NCBI GenBank assembly: GCA_016795565.1
Contig: JAEUGW010000033.1
Coordinates: forward strand, 62,001 to 126,000
From: Opitutaceae bacterium
GTDB lineage: Bacteria > Verrucomicrobiota > Verrucomicrobiia > Opitutales > Opitutaceae
DNA: 64,000 nt
Reading direction: 5' to 3'
Position numbers and translations under genes: made by a program. The notes under the pieces are model-generated. The model did not search any database. It was not told the DNA's origin and was given only the letters and a program-made list of their open reading frames with translations. Below, one piece after another: positions 17,347 to 25,536 of this stretch; position 1 is the stretch's first letter, and the number at the start of each line of letters is the position of its first letter.

Positions 17347-18417
17347 ATGAACTTACTAGTCACCGGCGGCTGCGGCTTCATCGGCTCCAATTTCATCCGC
17401 CAGCGCCTCACCGAAAAGGGCTCCGCGCTCACGAAACTCGTCAACCTCGACGCCCTCACCTATGCCGGCAACCCGGCCAACCTCGCCGACCTCGCCGGCG
17501 ATCCGCGCTACGTTTTCGCCCACGGCGACATCGGCGACCCCGCGCTCGTGGCGAAGCTCCTCGCCGAGCACGCCATCGACGCCGTCGTCAACTTCGCCGC
17601 CGAGTCCCACGTGGACCGCTCCATCGATTCGCCCGAGCCGTTCATCCAGACGAACGTCACCGGCACGCTCCGCCTGCTCAATTGCGCCAAGCAGCATTGG
17701 TCTAAGCTCCCCGAGCCGAAGAAGGCCGCCTTCCGCTTCCTGCACGTCTCGACCGACGAGGTCTATGGCTCGCTCAAGCCCGGCGCGCCGGCCTTCACCG
17801 AGGAGCACAACTTCGAGCCCAACTCGCCCTACGCCGCCTCCAAGGCCGCCAGCGACCACCTCGTCCGCGCCTACCAGCACACCTACGGGATGCCGACGCT
17901 GACGACCAACTGCTCGAACAATTACGGCCCCTATCACTTCCCGGAAAAGCTCATCCCGCTGATGATCCTCAATGCCCTCGAGGGGAAAAATCTCCCCGTC
18001 TATGGCGACGGCATGCAGATCCGCGACTGGCTCTACGTCGAGGACCACGCCCGCGCCATCTGGCTCGTGCTCAACCAGGGCCGCACCGGCGAGACCTACA
18101 ACATCGGCGGCTGGAACGAGAAGCCGAACATCGAGATCGTGAAGACCATCTGCGCGCTGCTCGGAAAAAAATCCCCGCGCGCCGACGGCAAGTCCTACGA
18201 GACTCAGATCACCTACGTCACCGACCGCCCCGGCCACGACCGCCGCTACGCCATCGACGCGACGAAGATCCACCACGAGCTCGGCTGGAAGCCGCTCGAG
18301 ACCTTCGCCACCGGCATCGAGAAGACGGTGGACTGGTATTTGAAGAACCGCGCCTGGACCGCTGAAATCACCGCGAAGAAATACGCCCGGGAACGCCTGG
18401 GCACCGGGAAGGTGTGA
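17347..18417 (+). CDS. rmlB: dTDP-glucose 4,6-dehydratase
   Basis: A 356-residue enzyme that converts dTDP-glucose to dTDP-4-keto-6-deoxyglucose, an early step to dTDP-rhamnose and related sugars in the cytoplasm. It shows [11 protein letters not shown] at 6-16, [10 protein letters not shown] at 84-93, the RmlB-specific STDEVYG at 135-141 (Thr-Asp-Glu catalytic triad), YAASK with Tyr162 and Lys166, and [17 protein letters not shown]. Length is normal. The start at 17347 is fixed by the Rossmann strand. rmlA follows after 85 bases; rmlC is not present in this window. Confidence 0.95.
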   Translation: MNLLVTGGCGFIGSNFIRQRLTEKGSALTKLVNLDALTYAGNPANLADLAGDPRYVFAHGDIGDPALVAKLLAEHAIDAVVNFAAESHVDRSIDSPEPFIQTNVTGTLRLLNCAKQHWSKLPEPKKAAFRFLHVSTDEVYGSLKPGAPAFTEEHNFEPNSPYAASKAASDHLVRAYQHTYGMPTLTTNCSNNYGPYHFPEKLIPLMILNALEGKNLPVYGDGMQIRDWLYVEDHARAIWLVLNQGRTGETYNIGGWNEKPNIEIVKTICALLGKKSPRADGKSYETQITYVTDRPGHDRRYAIDATKIHHELGWKPLETFATGIEKTVDWYLKNRAWTAEITAKKYARERLGTGKV

Positions 18418-18444
18418 GTGAAAGGGAGTGAGGGAATGAGGGGT
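18412..18444. repeat. Polypurine repeat, right bracket of rmlB
   Basis: GTGAAAGGGAGTGAGGGAAT and following GAGGGG form the complement of the tract before rmlB. The rmlB stop codon TGA (18415-18417) is inside it. Confidence 0.7.
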
Positions 18445-18502
18445 TGAACCTCTGCCCCCGCTTCGCAATAGCTTTATCCGCACACTTTCCTCCTCCCTTT
18501 CG

Positions 18503-19423
18503 ATGAGCGCATCCTCCGTCACTCCCTCCCCCACTCCCTCAGTCCCTCACGCCCGGAAGGGCGTGATCCTCGCCGGCGGCTCCGGCACCCGCCTCTACCC
18601 GCTGACCATCGCCGTGAGCAAGCAGCTCATGCCGGTTTACGACAAGCCGATGGTCTATTACCCGCTGTCGGTGCTGATGCTCGCCGGCATCCGCGAGGTG
18701 CTCATCATCTCCACGCCGACCGACCTGCCCAATTTCAAGAAGCTCCTCGGCGACGGCGCGAACCTCGGCATGAAGTTCAGCTACGCCGAGCAGCCCAGCC
18801 CCGACGGCCTCGCCCAGGCCTTCCACATCGCCGGCGACACCGGCTTCCTCCGGGGCGAGCCCTCCGCCCTCGTGCTCGGCGACAACCTTTTCTACGGCGC
18901 CGAGTTCGTGAACTCCCTCGCCGAGGCCTCGGCCCGCACGAGCGGCTCGACGATCTTCGGCTATCACGTCGCGAACCCCACCGACTACGGCGTCGTCGAG
19001 TTCGCCAAGGACGGCCGCGTGCTCTCCCTCGAGGAAAAGCCCAAGCAACCCAAGTCCAACTACGCCGTCCCCGGCCTGTATTTCTACGACGCCGACGTCG
19101 TGAAGCTCGCCAAGAGCCTCAAGCCCTCGGCGCGCGGCGAGCTCGAGATCACCGATCTCAACCGCCTCTACCTCGAGCAGGGCCGGTTGCACGTCGAGCT
19201 CTTCGGCCGCGGCACCGCCTGGCTCGACACCGGCACGCATGACTCGCTCATCGAGGCCGCGCAATTTGTCCATGTGCTGGAGAACCGCACCGGCCTGAAG
19301 ATCGCCTGCATCGAGGAGATCGCCTACAAGCACGGGTGGATCGACCGCGCCGGCCTCGAGGCCAACATCCAGAAGCTCGGCAAGTCCGCCTACGGCCAAT
19401 ACCTGAAGCGCCTGCTGGCCTGA
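18503..19423 (+). CDS. rmlA: Glucose-1-phosphate thymidylyltransferase
   Basis: A 306-residue enzyme that makes dTDP-glucose from glucose-1-phosphate and dTTP, the substrate of RmlB. Core motifs: [16 protein letters not shown] beginning at residue 20, [41 protein letters not shown] and [11 protein letters not shown]. The first 17 residues (Ser/Thr/Pro-rich, [14 protein letters not shown]) are not part of the usual fold. They are encoded by C-rich repeat DNA like that before rmlB, so the gene has taken repeat DNA into its 5' end. No other good start lies closer to the core, so translation from 18503 is likely. Confidence 0.93.
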   Translation: MSASSVTPSPTPSVPHARKGVILAGGSGTRLYPLTIAVSKQLMPVYDKPMVYYPLSVLMLAGIREVLIISTPTDLPNFKKLLGDGANLGMKFSYAEQPSPDGLAQAFHIAGDTGFLRGEPSALVLGDNLFYGAEFVNSLAEASARTSGSTIFGYHVANPTDYGVVEFAKDGRVLSLEEKPKQPKSNYAVPGLYFYDADVVKLAKSLKPSARGELEITDLNRLYLEQGRLHVELFGRGTAWLDTGTHDSLIEAAQFVHVLENRTGLKIACIEEIAYKHGWIDRAGLEANIQKLGKSAYGQYLKRLLA

Positions 19424-19492
19424 GTCACGCTGTCGGCAACCTCAGGAGTGCGCGCTGATCCCCGGCCTCCCGATCGTTCACCCCAGCCAGCC

Positions 19493-22186
19493 ATGATCCC
19501 GCGCGTCCACCTCTCGTTGTTAGCCGTTGGCCGGGCGCTCGCCCTGCTGCTCCTCCTCGCAGGCACCCCGGCCTTTTCCGCGTCCCGAGGCGTCTCCGTC
19601 CTCTGGGAAAACCCCGGCGCCACCGGCCGGGTGCAGGTGGATCGCGGCTCCTTGGTCGCCGCAGCCCCGGTGCTGGCACCAGACGGGCGGTTCACGTTGC
19701 CGGCCGGGCAACCCGGCCGGCTCGACCTGACCGTCGAGTCCAACCAGCCGCCCGGCGGCCTGCCCACGCTGGTCACCGTCGCCACCGCCCCGCGGGGCTT
19801 CGCCTTTCGCCTCTCGGATGTCACGTCCGAGTTCCCCGTCTATCTGCCCGACGATCACCTGCTCATCACGACCACCGGAGACACCCGCACCTACGGCGAA
19901 ATCGTGGCCTCCCTTCGGGCGAAACCCACCCGGACCGCCCTCCAGCAGGTCGCCGCCGCGCCCGAGGCCAGCTTCGCCACCGCTGCCGCCGTCACCCGCA
20001 GCCGGAGCGCACACACCTGGCTGGGTTTCAGCCGGGACATGCGCCTGTTCCGCATCGACGAACGCCTGGAGACCTTCCAGCCGAAGCGCGCCGGCTACGA
20101 CGTGCGGCTGCCCGAGATGCCCGCCCAGCCCGCCACCTTTGCCATTGAATGCGGCCGCGGCTGGGGGGCGGGAGATGACATCCGCCGCCGCCTCGACGAC
20201 GGCAGCCTGCCCATCCTGCACGGGCAGATTGACGACGGCCCGATGCGCTACGAACTCACGCTCTTCACCACGCCCGAGCGTTCCCCGCTGACCGCTGCGA
20301 CGCTGCGCGGCACGGACTATCTGGTGGCCGATGCCCACGGCCACGGCCACATGTTCACCGCGGCTCAGGCCGAGGAGGAAAAGCGCCGGGCGGACACGGA
20401 GCTGAACCCGTCCGAAGAGGTGGTGCTCCACGGTCGCATCACGGCGGTCAACCGGGGCGAGACGCCCCACTACGCGTTCTTCCGCACGGTCGTGCCCGCC
20501 CTCGCCACGCCCGTTTCGCCCAAGCTGCCCGCCTGGACCTTTGATCCGGCCCGCGGTTTCGGTGCCTTCGCCGATTCCGGCCGCGTCTTCGCCGTGAGCC
20601 GGCTCGATGGCGCACCCCTGCCCGCCGAGGAAATCTCCCTGCTGCTGGCACCCGGGCAAAGCGCCACCCTCGATTTCCTCGTGCCGCATCAGCCCGTCAG
20701 CCCGGCGCGCGCGCTGGCTCTCGCGGGCGAGTCCTTCGACACCCGGCTGGCCGAGGCCGGTGCCTTCTGGCGCGCCAAGCTCGCCTCGGCCGCCTCGTGG
20801 CAACTGCCCGAGCCGCGCATTCAGGAGATGGTTCGCGCCGGCCTGCTGCACCTCGACCTCATCACCTACGGTCGCGAGCCGCACGAGCCGCTGCTGCCGG
20901 CCATCGGGCTCTACACCGCGATCGGCTCCGAGAGCGCCCCCATCATCCAGTTCATGGACAGCATGGGCTGGTCCGCCACGGCGGCGCGCGCGATCGATTT
21001 CTTCCTGGAGAAACAGCACCCCGACGGCTTCATGCAGAACTTCAACGGCTACATGCTCGAGACCGGTGCCGTGCTCTGGACGATGGGCGAGCATTACCGC
21101 TACACGCGCGACGATGCCTGGCTGCGGCGCGTGCATCCCCGCCTCACCCTGGCCTGGCGTTACCTGCGCGACTGGCGGCGACGCAACCTGCAGCCCGAGC
21201 TCCGGGGCGACGGCTACGGCCTGCTCGACGGCAAGACCGCCGATCCCAACGATCCCTACCGCTCCTACATGCTCAACGGCTACGCCTACCTCGGCCTGTC
21301 CCGCACGGCGGAGATGCTGCGCCAGGCCGCGCCCGCCGAGGCGGCGGAGTGCCAAGCCGAGGCCGACGCGCTGAAGCGCGACCTCCGCGATTCCTTCGCC
21401 GCCGGGCTCGCGCGCTCACCCGTCGTGCCCCTGGGTGACGGCACCTGGGCGCGCGCCGCCGCGCCGTGGACCGGCTACCGTGGCCCCGTCATGCTGCACG
21501 CCGACGGCGGCAGCTGGTTCACCCACGGCACCAACACCGCGCGCGACGCGCTGCTCGGCCCGCTCAATCTCGTTTTCCAGGAAGTGATCTCGCCCGAGGA
21601 GCCGATGGCCGGCGAGTTGCTCGCCACGCAGGCCGCCCTGATGCTGCGCGACGGGGTGGCCTTCAGCCAGCCCTACTACAGCCGCCACCCGTGGGTGCAT
21701 CTCCAGCGCGGCGAAACCAAGGCCTTCCTCCAGGCCTGGTATGGCTCGCTCGCCGCCCTCGCCGACCGCGAGACCTACACTTTCAACGAGCACTTCTTCC
21801 CCGCCAGCGACCACAAGACGCACGAGGAGGCCTGGTTTCTCATGCAGACGCGCTGGATGCTCTACCTCGAGGCCAACGACACGCTGCGCCTGCTCGCCGG
21901 CGTCCCGCGGGCCTGGCTGCGACCGGGCGGGGCCATCGCCGTGGAGCGCGCCGCCAGCTATTTCGGCCCGCTCTCCTTTCGCGTCGAGGCCGCGGCGGAC
22001 GGTCGGAGCCTGCGCGCCACCATCGATTGCCCCGGCGACCGCCGCCCCCGCCGCATCGTCCTGCGCGTGCCCCACCCCGACGGGCACCGCCCCGCCGGAG
22101 TCACCGGCGGGAGCTACGACGCCGCCACGGAATCCATGGTGCTCGACGCCTTCACCGGCCACGCCGAGGTCAGCCTGCGCTATTGA
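19493..22186 (+). CDS. Secreted six-hairpin glycosidase-like protein
   Basis: An 897-residue protein. The ATG at 19493 is followed by a signal peptide (ALALLLLLAGTPAFSAS). Residues to about 430 are beta-rich. From about 440 to 790 comes an alpha/alpha-barrel-like region with GLYTAIGSESAPIIQFMDS, EKQHPDGFMQNFNGY, ETGAVLWTMGEHYRYTRD and NEHFFPASDHKTHEEAW. The arrangement recalls alpha-L-rhamnosidase-like or other six-hairpin glycosidases; the exact family and catalytic acids are not certain. A small beta domain closes the chain. It may trim or turn over the glycan made by this locus, or digest external polysaccharide. Confidence 0.7.
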   Translation: MIPRVHLSLLAVGRALALLLLLAGTPAFSASRGVSVLWENPGATGRVQVDRGSLVAAAPVLAPDGRFTLPAGQPGRLDLTVESNQPPGGLPTLVTVATAPRGFAFRLSDVTSEFPVYLPDDHLLITTTGDTRTYGEIVASLRAKPTRTALQQVAAAPEASFATAAAVTRSRSAHTWLGFSRDMRLFRIDERLETFQPKRAGYDVRLPEMPAQPATFAIECGRGWGAGDDIRRRLDDGSLPILHGQIDDGPMRYELTLFTTPERSPLTAATLRGTDYLVADAHGHGHMFTAAQAEEEKRRADTELNPSEEVVLHGRITAVNRGETPHYAFFRTVVPALATPVSPKLPAWTFDPARGFGAFADSGRVFAVSRLDGAPLPAEEISLLLAPGQSATLDFLVPHQPVSPARALALAGESFDTRLAEAGAFWRAKLASAASWQLPEPRIQEMVRAGLLHLDLITYGREPHEPLLPAIGLYTAIGSESAPIIQFMDSMGWSATAARAIDFFLEKQHPDGFMQNFNGYMLETGAVLWTMGEHYRYTRDDAWLRRVHPRLTLAWRYLRDWRRRNLQPELRGDGYGLLDGKTADPNDPYRSYMLNGYAYLGLSRTAEMLRQAAPAEAAECQAEADALKRDLRDSFAAGLARSPVVPLGDGTWARAAAPWTGYRGPVMLHADGGSWFTHGTNTARDALLGPLNLVFQEVISPEEPMAGELLATQAALMLRDGVAFSQPYYSRHPWVHLQRGETKAFLQAWYGSLAALADRETYTFNEHFFPASDHKTHEEAWFLMQTRWMLYLEANDTLRLLAGVPRAWLRPGGAIAVERAASYFGPLSFRVEAAADGRSLRATIDCPGDRRPRRIVLRVPHPDGHRPAGVTGGSYDAATESMVLDAFTGHAEVSLRY

Positions 22187-22244
22187 GCCGCCCGCCCGAC
22201 CATCCCGGACTTGCTTAGAATGCCGTGGCCGCTAGGGTGTCGGC

Positions 22245-22445
22245 ATGACCAAGCTCGTTGAGATCCAGGATGCAATCGCCGCCCTGTCGCCACAGGAGCA
22301 GGCCGCCTTGATCAAATGGCTGATGGAGGAGGAATCTCCCGAGATGCTCGTGGCCATCGACGAAGCCGACCGCTCGTTCGCCGCGGAGGGCGGAGTGGAA
22401 ACCGAGGAAGTCCGGCGCAACCTCAAGCAATGGCTTACCGGCTGA
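22245..22445 (+). CDS. Antitoxin of a RelE/ParE-type toxin-antitoxin pair
   Basis: A 66-residue acidic, helical protein (LSPQEQAALIKWLMEEES near the middle). It resembles short addiction-module antitoxins placed before a RelE/ParE toxin. Its stop codon lies 16 bases inside the toxin gene, the usual coupled arrangement. A DNA-binding motif is not obvious, so the label rests mainly on size, charge and neighbour. Confidence 0.7.
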   Translation: MTKLVEIQDAIAALSPQEQAALIKWLMEEESPEMLVAIDEADRSFAAEGGVETEEVRRNLKQWLTG

Positions 22446-22729
22446 TTTACACCAGGCCCGCGGTTCGCGACTTGGAGGAAATCGTCCGCTTCATCGCACA
22501 AGATCGCCCGGAGGCCGCCCAAGGCGTCGGCCTGGCCTTGGTTGAACTGGCTGAATCGTTGCTGCGATTCCCCTTGCTCGGGACGCAGCTTCGGCATCGA
22601 CCGGGCGTGCGCAAGGCCGTGCATGCACCTTATGTCGTCCTCTACCGCGTGGACGACACCGGGCAGCAGATCCGCATCCAGCGCTTCTGGCACGCCAAGC
22701 GCAACCCCCGCTCCCTTCACACCGAATAG
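22430..22729 (+). CDS. RelE/ParE family toxin
   Basis: A 99-residue basic protein. It has the fold pattern of this superfamily: YRLIYTRPAVRDLEEIVRFI (strand plus first helix), GVRKAVHAPYVVLYRVDD, then RIQRFWHAKRNP at the end with the typical basic and His residues. RelE members cut mRNA on the ribosome and ParE members poison gyrase; the sequence alone does not decide. The glycosyltransferase gene at 22737 starts seven bases after its stop, so the pair is embedded in the glycan operon rather than on a separate island. Confidence 0.8.
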   Translation: MAYRLIYTRPAVRDLEEIVRFIAQDRPEAAQGVGLALVELAESLLRFPLLGTQLRHRPGVRKAVHAPYVVLYRVDDTGQQIRIQRFWHAKRNPRSLHTE

Positions 22730-22736
22730 TCCCGGC

Positions 22737-23708
22737 ATGAAGGCCTCGTTCATCATCCCGCTCTACAACTGCCTGCCGCTCACGCAGGCCATGCTGGCCA
22801 GCCTGCGTGCGACCCTGCCCAGCGGCCTCGACGGTGAGATCATCCTGGTGGACGACGGCAGCACCGACGGCACGCGAGCCTGGTTGAAGAACCTCCCCGC
22901 CCCTTGCCAAGCGATCCTGAACGAAAAAAACCTCGGCTTCGCCGGCGCGTGCAACCGCGGCGCGGCCGCCGCGACCGGCGAATTCCTCTTCTTCCTCAAC
23001 AACGATCTCGTCCTGCTGCCGGGCTGGCTCGAGCCGATGCTCGCCGCTTTCGACCGCTTTTCCGACGCCGGACTCGTCGGCAATGTGCAGCGCAACTTTG
23101 CCACCGGCGCCATCGACCACACGGGCATCTACTTCAACCATCAGGGCAAGCCCGCCCATCGCACCGACCTGCCCCTCGCCACGCGCTGGCTCGGCTGGCC
23201 CGCGTATCGCCGCGTGGACGCCCTGACCGGCGCCTGCCTCGGCCTCCGCCGCGCCGCCTGGGAAAAACTCGGAGGTTTCGACGAGGGTTTCCGCAACGGC
23301 AGCGAGGACATCGACCTCGCCCTGCGTGCCTCCGCCGCCGGGCTGCATCACTATGTCGCCCTGGGCAGCGTCGTGCGGCACCACATCAGCGCCTCGGCCG
23401 GCCGCAACCTGCGCAACGAGCAAAACACCTGCCGGCTGGTGGACCGCTGGGCGGAGCCCATCGCGATGCTCGCCGCGAGGGACTGGAGCCGGCAGCAGGT
23501 CATCACCCACGCCGACCAGTCGGGCGTGTTCGACTATCACCGCATCCACGCCGCCCTCGTCCATTGGCTGGGGCTGCCGGTGACCCCCGCCGCCGTGCGC
23601 GAGGGCATCGCCGCCGCGATGGCCCGGGAGCGGCAGCGCTGGCGCGAATTATTGGAAGGAGCCCCGCCACCCCCACCCCCGCCGCCGGTCCGCACCGACC
23701 AGATTTAG
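22737..23708 (+). CDS. Family 2 glycosyltransferase (rhamnosyltransferase-like)
   Basis: A 323-residue GT2 enzyme beginning ASFIIPLYNCLPLTQ, with VDDGSTDGT at 38-46, NKNLGFAGACNRG-like sequence, FFLNNDLVLLPGWLEPM, RAAWEKLGGFDEGF and GSEDIDLALRA. This is the classic order in WbbL-like rhamnosyl and related transferases. It ends in a Pro-run (eight Pro) and DQI, and its TAG stop is the first triplet of the repeat element at 23706. Donor unknown; dTDP-rhamnose would fit the nearby rmlA-rmlB. Confidence 0.85.
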   Translation: MKASFIIPLYNCLPLTQAMLASLRATLPSGLDGEIILVDDGSTDGTRAWLKNLPAPCQAILNEKNLGFAGACNRGAAAATGEFLFFLNNDLVLLPGWLEPMLAAFDRFSDAGLVGNVQRNFATGAIDHTGIYFNHQGKPAHRTDLPLATRWLGWPAYRRVDALTGACLGLRRAAWEKLGGFDEGFRNGSEDIDLALRASAAGLHHYVALGSVVRHHISASAGRNLRNEQNTCRLVDRWAEPIAMLAARDWSRQQVITHADQSGVFDYHRIHAALVHWLGLPVTPAAVREGIAAAMARERQRWRELLEGAPPPPPPPPVRTDQI

Positions 23709-23846
23709 AGCCTATCCGAATAACGGCCTGTCCTGTAGCGGCGGTCTATGACCGCCGAACGATCACCACCCCACGCTCGACGGCGGTCACAGACCGCCGC
23801 TACAGAAAACCTGGCTGCCGGGAATAGGTTATTCGGAAAGCTCTTA
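23706..23846. repeat. 141-bp MITE-like element of a second family between convergent genes
   Basis: Terminal inverted repeats are TAGAGCCTATCCGAATAA on the left and the complement of TAAGAGCTTTCCGAATAA on the right. Inside is a long stem, CTGTAGCGGCGGTC paired with GACCGCCGCTACAG. The TAG at its left end is the stop of the + gene at 22737, and the TAA at its right end (complement) is the stop of the - gene at 23844. No coding capacity. Confidence 0.85.
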
Positions 23847-24773
23847 CCCCCCCCGCTCGACCGAGCGCACCACCGACTGCGGCCGCCGGTTCACCGTCAG
23901 GAACATCCGGCCGACGTATTCGCCAATCAGGCCGAGCACCACCAGTTGCGTGCCGGAGAAAACCAGCAGCGCGCCCATGAGCGAGCCCCAGCCGTAGTCC
24001 GGGCCCTGGTTGGTGTAGCGCAGGTAGAAGATGAACCCCAGGCCGAGCAACCCGGACGCCGCCATGAGCAGGCCCAGCAGCGTGGCGAGCCGCAGCGGCA
24101 TCACCGAGAAGTTCACGAAGGTGCTGAGCCAGAGCCGCAGGAGCCGGCGCAGCGTGTAGCCGCTCTGCCCCGCCGCGCGCTCCGCGTGCCGCACCTCGAG
24201 GGCCCCGATGTTCTGCGTCACCTGCAGGATGAGCCCGTCAATGTAGGGATACGGTCCGTCATGCGTCGCCACCTCCCTGGCCACGAACGCGCTCACGCAG
24301 CGAAAGCTCGAGAGATAAAAACCCTTCGGCTTGTCCAGCACCCAGTCCGTCAGCCGGTTGGTCAGCCAGCTGCCGAAGTTGCGGAACGCCGAGTGCTCCT
24401 TCTGGCCGTAGTGCCCGTAGACCGCGTCGAGGCCCTCGTGCTTCGCGTGCTGCCAGAGCTTCACCGCCTCGGCCGGAGGATTCTGGCCGTCGTCGTCGAG
24501 GTTGACGACATAGGCCCCGCGCGCGTGCCGGTAGCCGGTGAGCACGGCGTTGTGCTCGCCGTAGTTGCGGGCGTGGTTGACGAAGATCATCGGGATGCGC
24601 GCATCGCGCAGCAGCTCGCGGCAGAGGCCCGCCGTGGCGTCGCGGCTGCCGTCGTTGACCAGCACCACCTCGTGGCCGCCGTCAATCGTGAGGCCTTCGA
24701 TCTCCTTCACCAGCGGGACAAGGGTGTCGGCGCTGTAATAGAGCGGGATGACGAAGCTCAGGGCGGGGGTCAT
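23844..24773 (-). CDS. Family 2 glycosyltransferase, polyprenyl-phosphate type (GtrB/ArnC-like)
   Basis: A 309-residue protein: FVIPLYYSADTLVPLV at the start, VLVNDGSRDAT at 37-47, NYGEHNAVLTGYRHARG, metal-binding NLDDDGQNPP (DDD at 93-95) and two membrane segments near 235-255 and 268-290. This is the layout of enzymes such as GtrB and ArnC that load one sugar onto undecaprenyl phosphate on the cytoplasmic face. The flipped product would feed the membrane proteins upstream in the same operon (25537, 27894). The stop codon comes from the repeat element. The methyltransferase gene upstream ends 22 bases before its start. Confidence 0.88.
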   Translation of the reverse strand: MTPALSFVIPLYYSADTLVPLVKEIEGLTIDGGHEVVLVNDGSRDATAGLCRELLRDARIPMIFVNHARNYGEHNAVLTGYRHARGAYVVNLDDDGQNPPAEAVKLWQHAKHEGLDAVYGHYGQKEHSAFRNFGSWLTNRLTDWVLDKPKGFYLSSFRCVSAFVAREVATHDGPYPYIDGLILQVTQNIGALEVRHAERAAGQSGYTLRRLLRLWLSTFVNFSVMPLRLATLLGLLMAASGLLGLGFIFYLRYTNQGPDYGWGSLMGALLVFSGTQLVVLGLIGEYVGRMFLTVNRRPQSVVRSVERGG

Positions 24774-24795
24774 GAGGTGAAGCGACGGCGGAGTG

Positions 24796-25527
24796 TCAGG
24801 GTTTTTGCGCCACAGTCAGCACCGAATTTCCCAACGGCAGCGTGGCACCCGCCCCGAGCCAGCCGTGCTCGAGTGCCATCAGGGCGTTGCACCCGGCCTC
24901 GACGGGCGCGGGAAAGAGGCCGACATCGCTGGTCGGTGCCGCGGGCGGCAGGATCTTCCGGCGCAGCACCGCGAGCGGAAACAGCAGCGTGTTCCAATAA
25001 GTGCTGCGCCGGACCGAGAAACCCGCGCCCCGCAGCAGCGCAGCCACTTCGCCGCGCGAGTAACGCCGCAGATTCCCCACCTCGCGATCGTGATAGGAAT
25101 GCATCCATTGATACGCCGGCATCGTCAGCACCACGAGCCCGCCCGGCCGGAGACAGCGGTGGAACTCGCGCAGCGCCTGCGCCGGATCGGCCACCTGGCA
25201 CACCACGTCGCATGACACCACGGCGTCGAACGTCCCGTCCGCAAACGGCAGGGCGGCGACGGAGCCCTGCACCACCTCGCCACCGGCGCGCTCGCGGGCC
25301 AGTTCGCAGGCCAGCGGGGAAAAATCCAGGCCCGTCAGCGTCCAGTCCGGCCGGGCGGCGTGCAGGGCCTTGAGCAAACCGCCCGTGCCGCAGCCGGCAT
25401 CCAGCACGCGGGCCCCCGCGGCCGGCAGCACGGCGCGCAGGCTGCGGCCCACATGCCGGTGCAGCGCGCGGTAATACCACATGGTGTCCTCCACCTCGGC
25501 CATCTTGCGGTATTCGTCGGGTTGCAT
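24796..25527 (-). CDS. Class I SAM-dependent methyltransferase
   Basis: A 243-residue protein with motif I VLDAGCGTGGL at 41-51, GLDFSPLA after strand 2, ALPFADGTFDAVVSCDV and CLRPGGLVVLTMPAY. It is a Methyltransf_11-type enzyme with a C-terminal hydrophobic helix. It starts 9 bases after the stop of the membrane protein gene at 25537 and precedes the GtrB-like gene, so all three form one operon. Similar genes often lie beside lipid-carrier glycosyltransferases. The acceptor is unknown. Confidence 0.85.
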   Translation of the reverse strand: MQPDEYRKMAEVEDTMWYYRALHRHVGRSLRAVLPAAGARVLDAGCGTGGLLKALHAARPDWTLTGLDFSPLACELARERAGGEVVQGSVAALPFADGTFDAVVSCDVVCQVADPAQALREFHRCLRPGGLVVLTMPAYQWMHSYHDREVGNLRRYSRGEVAALLRGAGFSVRRSTYWNTLLFPLAVLRRKILPPAAPTSDVGLFPAPVEAGCNALMALEHGWLGAGATLPLGNSVLTVAQKP

Positions 25528-25536
25528 GGCAGAGGC

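Noticed and set aside
15989..18552. CRISPR array
   Set aside because: The repeats are few, spaced by whole genes and in both orientations; there are no regular spacers and no cas genes.
23748..25373. 541-codon plus-strand open frame opposite a GT2 and a methyltransferase
   Set aside because: It is the complement of two genes with clear motifs, and its sequence is rich in Arg, Ala and Gln with no recognisable fold.
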